This document shows, in pieces, positions 1 to 4,877 of a stretch of DNA of 10,070 bases. Every line of letters starts with the position of its first letter. Position 1 is the stretch's first letter. A program made the translations under genes and the position numbers. Under the pieces are notes generated by a model. That model was not told the origin of the DNA. It made no database searches and was given only the letters and a program-made list of their open reading frames with translations. The DNA is taken from contig CAJMRR010000069.1 in the NCBI GenBank assembly GCA_905215835.1, positions 1-10,070 on the forward strand, read 5' to 3'. This DNA comes from an uncultured bacterium. GTDB taxonomy: Bacteria > Actinomycetota > Coriobacteriia > Coriobacteriales > Coriobacteriaceae.

Positions 1-2
1 GC

Positions 3-335
3 CATCGCATCGAGCTTGCCTACACGCGCGCCCTGGTGGCCCGCGCCCTCGACGGTACCATCGAGGACAGCGAGTTCGTGCACGACGATATCTTTAATGT
101 CGACATTCCCACTACGTGCCACGGTGTGCCCGACGGCATCCTGGTGCCGCGCCAGTACTGGCAGAGCACTGCGCGCTACGACGAGGCCGCGCACAACCTG
201 GCGGTGATGTTCGAGGAGAACTTCGAGAAGAAGTACTCGCACCTGCCCGAGTCCGTCAAAGCTGCCGGCCCGCACGCCCAGGTGTCCGCCGAGGCCCGTC
301 ATCGCGGCCGTGGGCTGCTGGGACTCCGCCACTAG
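3..335 (+). CDS. pckA: Phosphoenolpyruvate carboxykinase (ATP), C-terminal end (5' truncated by window)
   Basis: This is the last 110 codons of a gene that starts before the window. The enzyme interconverts oxaloacetate and phosphoenolpyruvate with ATP/ADP; in fermenting anaerobes it often runs toward oxaloacetate. The reading frame open from base 3 gives RIELAYTRALVARALDG, then FNVDIPTTCHGVPDGILVPRQYW and a final ..VKAAGPHAQ. These align well, from memory, with the E. coli PckA C-terminus ([46 protein letters not shown]). The frame runs about 20 residues past the point where E. coli PckA stops, giving a basic tail (EARHRGRGLLGLRH). The nucleotide-binding and catalytic residues lie upstream and cannot be checked. 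A palindromic repeat 20 bases after the stop may end transcription. Family assignment is firm; a GTG at 36 is internal, not the start. Confidence 0.9.
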   Translation, partial: HRIELAYTRALVARALDGTIEDSEFVHDDIFNVDIPTTCHGVPDGILVPRQYWQSTARYDEAAHNLAVMFEENFEKKYSHLPESVKAAGPHAQVSAEARHRGRGLLGLRH

Positions 336-354
336 CGTCGCCTCGAGTCCATAT

Positions 355-391
355 CCACCACAAAGGGGACAGGCACCTTTGTGGTGGTTTT
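355..391. repeat. Palindromic repeat copy 1 (loop orientation A), possible terminator of pckA
   Basis: The arms CCACCACAAAGG (355-366) and CCTTTGTGGTGG (376-387) are perfect inverted repeats around the 9-base loop GGACAGGCA, followed by TTTT. The same element recurs at 1308, 2887 and 3293. This copy lacks the left AAAA seen in the others. It starts 20 bases after the pckA stop, so it can act as an intrinsic terminator with a short T-run. It also ends right at the -35 of the next gene's promoter. Confidence 0.85.
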
Positions 392-418
392 GCTCGTGTG
401 GATGACTCGGGTTACAAT
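390..418 (+). promoter_or_regulatory. Sigma-70-type promoter for the B3/4-domain gene
   Basis: TTGCTC (390-395) and TACAAT (413-418) are separated by exactly 17 bases, close to the TTGACA/TATAAT consensus. Transcription would start near 425. The -35 overlaps the T-run of repeat copy 1, so the repeat insulates the new transcript from pckA read-through. Confidence 0.65.
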
Positions 419-424
419 ACGCCT

Positions 425-562
425 GACATATCGTCCCCTTCTCCGGATGGGGACAGCGTAAGCGCTTTTGTGGCGGCACCGTTGGACTTTGAAGGTGGCC
501 GCTGTGAGGGCGCTTTTTGTTTAGGTGCCCTCGCTCGGGCGCGCACAATGAAGGGAGAGCGT
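425..562 (+). promoter_or_regulatory. Structured 5' leader of the B3/4-domain gene (unassigned class)
   Basis: Between the predicted transcription start and the start codon lie about 138 untranslated bases with three successive hairpins. H1 pairs GTCCCC (433-438) with GGGGAC (449-454). H2 pairs GCGGC+ACC (473-480) with GGT+GCCGC (494-502, G497 bulged). H3 pairs GAGGGCGC (506-513) with GTGCCCTC (525-532), with one G-U pair. The H1 loop contains TTCTCC (439-444), which can pair with GGAGAG (554-559) in the ribosome binding site. I do not recognise a known riboswitch or a full T-box in it. A regulatory role is inferred from length, structure and the loop-to-SD complementarity. Confidence 0.45.
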
Positions 563-1282
563 ATGAAGGGCTTTGTTGCCGAGGATTCATTTTGGGAGCT
601 ATTTCCACAGGCGGCGGTCGGCGTCGTGGTCGTAAAGGGCATGAAGCCCGCGGCTCAGATTCCCCAGGAGGACGTGGATGCAATCGCCGCGCTGCTTGAC
701 CGCGCCAACATCGATGCGGAGCGCCACCTGACAAGCGATACCATTAGCGAAAACGCGCCGGTCAAGGCATGGCGTGACGCGTACCGGCTGTTCAAGACTA
801 AAAAGGGCGCGCGTTGCTCTGTTGAGAACCTTCTCAAGCGCGTGCTCAAGGGCAAGCCGGTGGGCCACATTACGCCCGCGGTGGACATCTACAACACGGT
901 GTCGTTGACCTATGCGCTGCCCGTGGGAGGCGAGGATCTGCATGCGATTGAGGGAGACCTTCGCTTGAAGGTGACCGACGGTGGCGATGCGTTCTTGCCG
1001 CTTGGCGAGGAGGCGGACGATCCGACGCTGCCCGGCGAGCTCGCCTATATCGACGATGCGGGCGCCGTGTGCCGCTGCTGGAACTGGCGCGATGGCGTCC
1101 GAACGGCCCTGTCCGACGATTCGGCCGATGCGTTCCTGGCGATTGAGTGTGTAGAGCCCGAGCGCATGGGGGATTGCCAAGCCGCGATCGATCGCTTAGC
1201 CGAGCTGCTTGAGCGGTATCTGGGAGCGACGGTTGTCGTTAAGACGCTTGTGACCCGCGACAATCCCTGCGTGGAGCTGTAG
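563..1282 (+). CDS. Free-standing B3/4 (PheRS beta-like) domain protein
   Basis: A 239-residue protein of the B3/4 type (COG3382), related to the editing domain of the phenylalanyl-tRNA synthetase beta chain but without catalytic or anticodon modules. Family features seen are an N-terminal beta region (FPQAAVGVVVVKG, 14-26), the central AWRDAYRLF (69-77) with KPVGHITPAVDIYNTVSLTYALPVGGED (98-125), and the C-terminal half LPLGEE..PGELAYIDDAGAVCRCWNWRD (145-177). The ATG at 563 is chosen because AAGGGAGAG (551-559) sits just upstream; the ATG at 548 would lie ahead of that site, and a longer frame back to 116 overlaps pckA. In PheRS this domain hydrolyses Tyr-tRNA-Phe; a trans-editing role for stand-alone copies is an inference, not established here. 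It has its own promoter and long leader, and a palindromic repeat follows the stop by 25 bases. Confidence 0.8.
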   Translation: MKGFVAEDSFWELFPQAAVGVVVVKGMKPAAQIPQEDVDAIAALLDRANIDAERHLTSDTISENAPVKAWRDAYRLFKTKKGARCSVENLLKRVLKGKPVGHITPAVDIYNTVSLTYALPVGGEDLHAIEGDLRLKVTDGGDAFLPLGEEADDPTLPGELAYIDDAGAVCRCWNWRDGVRTALSDDSADAFLAIECVEPERMGDCQAAIDRLAELLERYLGATVVVKTLVTRDNPCVEL

Positions 1283-1307
1283 CGGCGCCTAGAACCTATT
1301 GATGCCC

Positions 1308-1349
1308 AAAACCACCACAAAGGTGCCTGTCCCCTTTGTGGTGGTTTTT
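1308..1349. repeat. Palindromic repeat copy 2 (loop orientation B), possible terminator
   Basis: AAAACCACCACAAAGG (1308-1323) is perfectly inverted at 1333-1348, with a 9-base loop TGCCTGTCC that is the reverse complement of the loop in copies 1 and 3. A T-run (1345-1349) follows, making this the best terminator-like copy. It starts 25 bases after the stop of the B3/4 gene. The element reads similarly on both strands, so it could stop transcription from either side. Confidence 0.88.
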
Positions 1350-1401
1350 ATGTTGATGGGTTAACAATTGGGATATTTGGGTATGGGGGTTCGGACATGC
1401 G

Positions 1402-1423
1402 GCTAAGATGTTTACCCGTTAGC
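1402..1423. promoter_or_regulatory. Possible operator (inverted repeat) upstream of the marR-type gene
   Basis: GCTAA (1402-1406) and TTAGC (1419-1423) form a short inverted repeat with a 12-base spacer, 30 bases before the regulator's start codon. MarR proteins often bind such sites in their own promoters, which is why it is listed. The region 1350-1400 is AT-richer and includes TTAACA (1361-1366), but I cannot point to a convincing -35/-10 pair. This is a weak call based on position and symmetry only. Confidence 0.25.
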
Positions 1424-1452
1424 ATCATGCAAGCGAAAGGCGGTCGTCTCCC

Positions 1453-1902
1453 ATGCAGCAGAACGACGAGACACGTTTTGAGGATTTTGTCGGACTGATT
1501 AGCGGGCTCTACAAGGAGATTCAGCGTATCAAGACGTCCGAGGGCGCAAGGCTGGGCCTCAAGGGCTCCGACGTCATGTGCCTGTACTACCTGGAGCGCA
1601 GCAAGGACGGCATGACCGGTGCCGATCTGGCTCGCGTGGCCGGTGTGACGCGCGCTGCCGTTTCGCGCACGCTGGCGCACCTGGAGGAGGGCGGCTTTGT
1701 CGAGGTTGATGACTCGGGCGATGCTGCCGTCAAGTACCGCGCACCGGTTCGCCTGACCACGCTGGGTGGCGAGAGCATGAACGAGGCCGACCGCATCATC
1801 CACGACGTGCTCGACACCACCGGTAAAGCCATGGGCGTGGAGCAGCGCGAGCAGATGTATGCGTCGCTGCGTACGATTCTTAACACCCTGCGCGAGATCT
1901 AA
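1453..1902 (+). CDS. MarR-family winged-helix transcriptional regulator
   Basis: A 149-residue DNA-binding regulator, probably a dimer. The order of elements fits MarR: an N-terminal dimerisation helix (FEDFVGLISGLYKEIQRI, 9-26), a winged helix with MTGADLARVAGVTRAAVSRTLAHLEEGGFV (54-83), a wing containing VDDSGDAAVKYRAP (85-98) then VRLTTLGGES (99-108), and C-terminal dimer helices to the end. The wing lacks the usual basic DxRxxR pattern (DSGDAAVKYR instead), so it may be a divergent subgroup. The ATG at 1453 has only a distant GAAAGGCGG (about 10-12 bases upstream). No repeat or terminator is seen before degV 119 bases on, so the two may share a transcript. The ligand and target genes cannot be told from sequence. 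Confidence 0.88.
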   Translation: MQQNDETRFEDFVGLISGLYKEIQRIKTSEGARLGLKGSDVMCLYYLERSKDGMTGADLARVAGVTRAAVSRTLAHLEEGGFVEVDDSGDAAVKYRAPVRLTTLGGESMNEADRIIHDVLDTTGKAMGVEQREQMYASLRTILNTLREI

Positions 1903-2021
1903 GGCCGCCAAGGCATTTGCTTCCCATTAACAACTGCATAGTCCCGTTTTAGCGCGTATACCGTGCCGGGGCAATGCTGTCTAAATTCCCCGCGCGAGAC
2001 CTGCGCAAGAAAGGATTTGTT

Positions 2022-2876
2022 ATGTCCGTTCGCATTATTACCGATTCCGCAAGCGATATGTCGCCGGCGGAGCACCCCGCTCTGCGTGTTCTGCCTCTGT
2101 CCGTTACCTTTGGCACCGAAGTGTACATGGATGGCGTCGACATCGATCACCAGCGCTTTTACGAGATGCTCGTGGAGCGCGATGAGCTGCCCAAGACCGG
2201 CCAGGTCAACCCGTACGCGTTTTCGCAGGCGATTGCCGAGACGCGTGAGGCCGGCGACGAGGCAGTGATTATTACCGTGGGCGCCAAGCTTTCGGGCACC
2301 AATCAGAGTGCCCGTACCGCACTTGCCGAGGCGCCGGGCGGCGACGTGTACGTGGTGGATAGCAATAACGTCACCCTGGGCGAGCGCGTCCTGGTCGAGT
2401 ATGCCCTGCGCTTGGTGGACGAGGGGCGTAGTGCGGCCCAGATCGCGGCGGCCGTCGAGGCCGTGCGCGACCGTGTGGTGGTTATCGGTCTGCTCGAGAC
2501 GCTGGAGTACTTGGTGCGCGGTGGTCGCCTGTCTGCTGCGGCCGGCGCTGTGGGCACGCTGCTCAATGTGAAGCCCGTTGTGGCCGCCGAGGACGGCCTG
2601 ATCGTGCAGCTGGGCAAGGCGCGCGGTTCCAAGAATGGACGTAACCTGCTCAACCAGAAGGTCGAAAAGGCGGGCGGCGTCGACTTTTCCATGCCGCTGG
2701 CGCTGGGCTATACAGGCCTTTCGGATGCGGTGCTCAAGAAGTACATCGAGGACAGCGCCGCGCTGTGGGCTGGACACACCGAGGGCGAGCTGCCCATCCA
2801 CACCATCGGCGCCACCATCGGCACTCATGTGGGTCCTGGCGCCGTAGCCGTAGCCTTCTTCCGCCCCGCCAACTAG
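2022..2876 (+). CDS. degV: DegV-family (FakB-like) fatty-acid-binding protein
   Basis: A 284-residue DegV protein. The family binds a single fatty acid; FakB members present it to the kinase FakA for phosphorylation and entry into phospholipids. Diagnostic segments seen are RIITDSASDM (4-13), KTGQVNP (58-64), the lipid-carboxylate loop VGAKLSGTNQSARTA (86-100), VVDSNNVTLG (111-120), LEYLVRGGRLS (161-171), LNVKPVV (181-187) and the C-terminal TIGTHVGPGAVAVAF (265-279). Length is typical (about 280). The ATG at 2022 is preferred over the in-frame one at 1974 because GAAAGGA (2009-2015) precedes it and the family motif starts at residue 4. No FakA gene is in the window, so the role as a FakB is inferred from family. 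A palindromic repeat begins 10 bases after the stop. Confidence 0.93.
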   Translation: MSVRIITDSASDMSPAEHPALRVLPLSVTFGTEVYMDGVDIDHQRFYEMLVERDELPKTGQVNPYAFSQAIAETREAGDEAVIITVGAKLSGTNQSARTALAEAPGGDVYVVDSNNVTLGERVLVEYALRLVDEGRSAAQIAAAVEAVRDRVVVIGLLETLEYLVRGGRLSAAAGAVGTLLNVKPVVAAEDGLIVQLGKARGSKNGRNLLNQKVEKAGGVDFSMPLALGYTGLSDAVLKKYIEDSAALWAGHTEGELPIHTIGATIGTHVGPGAVAVAFFRPAN

Positions 2877-2886
2877 CTTTCCGGTC

Positions 2887-2926
2887 AAAACCACCACAAA
2901 GGGGACAGGCACCTTTGTGGTGGTTT
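2887..2926. repeat. Palindromic repeat copy 3 (loop orientation A), possible terminator of degV
   Basis: AAAACCACCACAAAGG (2887-2902), loop GGACAGGCA (2903-2911) and CCTTTGTGGTGGTTT (2912-2926) form a near-perfect inverted repeat. It starts 10 bases past the degV stop and ends 29 bases before the next start codon. The T-run is only three long, so termination may be incomplete, and read-through could supply the next gene, for which no promoter is evident. Confidence 0.87.
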
Positions 2927-2955
2927 ATGCTGGTTTCGGTTGAAAGGAGCATGCG

Positions 2956-3276
2956 ATGGCGTCTGAGCGCTTTTTTGAGCGGGTGTACGAGGTGGTCGAG
3001 CAGATTCCCGAGGGGATGGTCGCCACGTATGGCCAGGTGGCGCTGCTCGCTGGTCGTCCACGAAGCGCGCGCTATGTGGGCTATGCGCTGCACAGCAATC
3101 CACGCCCTGGTCAGATTCCCTGCCATCGCGTGGTGTTTGCCGACGGCCGTATCTGTGATGGCTTTGCGTTTGGCGGCCCCGATGCTCAGCGTGAGCTCTT
3201 AATGGGGGAGGGCGTGGCGTTTACCGATCCCATTCACGTTGATCTGGGCGCCTGTCGCTGGCCCGCCGGACTCTAA
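2956..3276 (+). CDS. O6-alkylguanine-DNA alkyltransferase-like protein (MGMT DNA-binding domain only)
   Basis: A 106-residue protein equal to the C-terminal DNA-binding/catalytic domain of O6-methylguanine-DNA methyltransferase (Ogt/Ada-C), which flips alkylated guanines and transfers the alkyl group to a cysteine. Seen: helix-turn-helix with EQIPEGMVATYGQVALLAG (15-33), RSARYVGYALHSNP (36-49) and the active-site motif IPCHRVV (54-60) with Cys56. Alkyltransferase-like (ATL) proteins have Trp in place of this Cys, so this one may still transfer. The N-terminal domain of full-length Ogt (total about 160-180 residues) is missing, and the C-terminal segment DGFAFGGPDAQRELL is a loose version of the usual DGYRWGxxRKxxLL. 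GAAAGGAG (2942-2949) fixes the ATG at 2956. It lies between repeat copies 3 and 4. Repair activity is likely but unproven. Confidence 0.88.
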   Translation: MASERFFERVYEVVEQIPEGMVATYGQVALLAGRPRSARYVGYALHSNPRPGQIPCHRVVFADGRICDGFAFGGPDAQRELLMGEGVAFTDPIHVDLGACRWPAGL

Positions 3277-3292
3277 CAGCTCTGCCGTGGCC

Positions 3293-3333
3293 AAAACCAC
3301 CACAAAGGTGCCTGTCCCCAGCGTGGTGGTTTT
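3293..3333. repeat. Palindromic repeat copy 4 (loop orientation B), with a damaged stem
   Basis: The left arm AAAACCACCACAAAGG (3293-3308) is intact, but the right arm carries AGC (3320-3322) where copy 2 has TTT. The inner stem is therefore broken, while the outer CCACCAC/GTGGTGG pairing with flanking AAAA/TTTT remains. It starts 16 bases after the alkyltransferase stop. Loss of the inner stem suggests decay of a once-mobile or once-selected element. Confidence 0.83.
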
Positions 3334-3413
3334 CCGTTGCAGGTTTACCGGGGCTAACTTATGGAGAAGGTGTGGGGCCGTACGTTGCCGTCAGAAAGTA
3401 AACCACGGTGAAC

Positions 3414-3565
3414 TATATTGTATTCAGCAACGGAGCAGGCAATAGGCGATGAAAAAGCCTGCCCTGTTGAGTTTGATTCGCATTCCTCCCCTCTGTGCGA
3501 TTCAACGGTGTACTTCGGGAATGGGCCCGCTGGCAACTTTCTGCCGGCGGGCCCGTTCCCGTTTG
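3414..3565 (+). ncRNA. Candidate small RNA with three hairpins in the ogt/trpS convergent gap
   Basis: The 3334-3606 stretch has no convincing gene but is highly structured. A TATATT box (3414-3419) could start a transcript near 3425; no good -35 is seen. Hairpin A pairs GCAGGC (3435-3440) with GCCTGC (3457-3462). Hairpin B pairs TTGATTCGCA (3473-3482) with TGCGATTCAA (3496-3505) with one T-T mismatch; its 13-base loop TTCCTCCCCTCTG is pyrimidine-rich and complementary to purine-rich Shine-Dalgarno sequences. Hairpin C is a 20-pair stem (3516-3535 with 3542-3561, two G-U pairs, loop ACTTTC). No T-run follows hairpin C, so it is not a simple terminator. A C-rich loop of this kind is typical of some Gram-positive regulatory RNAs. 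Identity is unknown; expression is inferred. Confidence 0.35.
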
Positions 3566-3606
3566 TCGGGAGAGTGCAATGGGTGGAGCCGAACCGGTCG
3601 GGCAAC

Positions 3607-3632
3607 AAAAAAGCGGACGCCGTAGCGCCCGC
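3607..3632 (-). terminator. Intrinsic terminator of trpS
   Basis: Read on the minus strand, GCGGGCGC pairs with GCGTCCGC (8 pairs, one G-U) across a TACG tetraloop of the stable UNCG class, and TTTTTT follows directly. It lies 36 bases past the trpS stop codon. This is the clearest terminator in the left half of the window. Confidence 0.9.
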
Positions 3633-3668
3633 CTTATAGCAATCGAAAGCTCTAGCCAGCAGATCGGT

Positions 3669-4718
3669 CTAGTACACCATGCCCATGGCGTCCCGAACCT
3701 CTGCCAGGGTCTGCTCGGCGATTTCGTTGGCGCGACGGTTGCCCTCGTGCAAGACGTCCTTCACATAGTCCAGATCGTTCTCGTAGCGCTGGCGACGCTC
3801 GCGGATCGGCGCGAAGTACTCGTTGACGGCCTCGGTCACGTACTTCTTGAGCTGGCCGGAGCCACCCATGCCAATTTCCTCGGCAATCTCGACCTCGGAA
3901 CGGCCGGTGCAGATGGCGGCCGTCGAAAGCAGGCCGGACACGCCGGGGCGGTTCTCGGGATCAAACGTGATCATGCGCTCGGAATCGGTCTGGCTTTTCT
4001 TGATGCGCTTGGCCGTCTCCTCGGCGGTCATCGAAATGTTGATGGCGTTGCCGTAGCTCTTGCTCATCTTGCGGCCGTCCAGGCCGGGCAGCAGCGGGGT
4101 CTCGGACAGCAGCGCGTCGACCTCGGGGAATACCTTGCCGTAGCGGTTGTTAAAGCGGCGGGCGATGGTGCGGGTGAGCTCGATGTGCGGCAGCTGGTCG
4201 CGACCGACCGGCACCACGTTGCCCTTGCAGAACAGGATGTCGCAGGCCTGGTGCACCGGGTAGGTGAGCAGAAGGCCGGTAAGCTCATGACCCGAGGCCT
4301 CCATCTCGGCCTTAACCGTGGGGTTGCGCGCCAGCTCGGCCTCGGACACCAGCGACAGGAACGGCAACATGAGCTGGTTGGCGGCGGGCACGGCGGAGTG
4401 CGCATAGATCATGGTCTTGTCGGGGTCGATACCGCAGGCAAGGTAGTCCATGACCATGTTGTACACGTTGTCCTGGATGTGCTCGGTGGTGTCGCGGTCG
4501 GTGATGACCTGGTAGTCGGCGATGAGCACGTTGGTCTTGGCGCCCATGTTCTGTAATTCAACGCGGCCCTTGAGGGTGCCAAAGTAGTGGCCCAGGTGCA
4601 GACGGCCGGTGGGGCGGTCACCGGTAAGCATGGTGAACTTCTCGGGCGTCTTGGCCAGGCCCTCGCGAATGGCGTTGCTCTTTTGCAGCGCGACTTCGTA
4701 GCTGTTCTCGTTTGGCAT
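3669..4718 (-). CDS. trpS: Tryptophanyl-tRNA synthetase
   Basis: A 349-residue class I aminoacyl-tRNA synthetase that charges tRNA-Trp with tryptophan using ATP in the cytoplasm. The HIGH-type signature is TGDRPTGRLHLGHYFG (32-47) and the KMSKS loop is DGRKMSKSYGN (214-224). Other TrpRS features are LIADYQVITDRD (65-76), the conserved DNVYNMVMDYLACGIDP stretch (83-99) and VGRDQLPHIELTRTIARRFN (171-190). Length is slightly above the usual 330-340. The start at 4718 is chosen because AGGAG (4724-4728, minus strand) lies five bases upstream; a longer in-frame start at 4862 would add 48 low-complexity residues. It is downstream of the wecA-like gene on the same strand, separated by 159 bases with no terminator T-run, so co-transcription is possible. 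I saw no T-box leader. Confidence 0.97.
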   Translation of the reverse strand: MPNENSYEVALQKSNAIREGLAKTPEKFTMLTGDRPTGRLHLGHYFGTLKGRVELQNMGAKTNVLIADYQVITDRDTTEHIQDNVYNMVMDYLACGIDPDKTMIYAHSAVPAANQLMLPFLSLVSEAELARNPTVKAEMEASGHELTGLLLTYPVHQACDILFCKGNVVPVGRDQLPHIELTRTIARRFNNRYGKVFPEVDALLSETPLLPGLDGRKMSKSYGNAINISMTAEETAKRIKKSQTDSERMITFDPENRPGVSGLLSTAAICTGRSEVEIAEEIGMGGSGQLKKYVTEAVNEYFAPIRERRQRYENDLDYVKDVLHEGNRRANEIAEQTLAEVRDAMGMVY

Positions 4719-4877
4719 GATTGCTCCTAACGTATGTTCATGGGTCAAGATGATAACGCGTTTATTGGAGGGGCGGGGCGTAAGCAGGCGAGGGGCGGAA
4801 GAGTGGCGGCTTGCGCGATGGGTGCGGCGCGGCTGCACTTGGCCAACGGTGCCTGGGCACATCCTCGGCAGCTTACC

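Noticed and set aside
116..562. Upstream extension of the B3/4 gene to a start at 116
   Set aside because: It would overlap pckA in another frame and run through the repeat, promoter and leader. A good ribosome binding site precedes the ATG at 563, where the family similarity begins.
355..3333. The repeated palindromes as a CRISPR array
   Set aside because: Only four copies, spaced 0.4-1.5 kb apart with whole genes between them, in alternating orientation and with no cas genes.
3516..3561. The 20-pair hairpin as an intrinsic terminator
   Set aside because: Neither strand has a T-run after the stem, and the real trpS terminator is at 3607-3632.
3354..3639. Small frames on both strands in the ogt-trpS gap
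   Set aside because: No ribosome binding site and no recognisable family. Their sequence is explained by the long GC-rich hairpin, whose two arms produce the repeated GPAG-like residues.
4719..4862. Longer trpS with 48 extra N-terminal residues
   Set aside because: The extra part is low-complexity (Arg, Ser, Pro, Thr), and AGGAG lies five bases before the ATG at 4718, where TrpRS normally begins.
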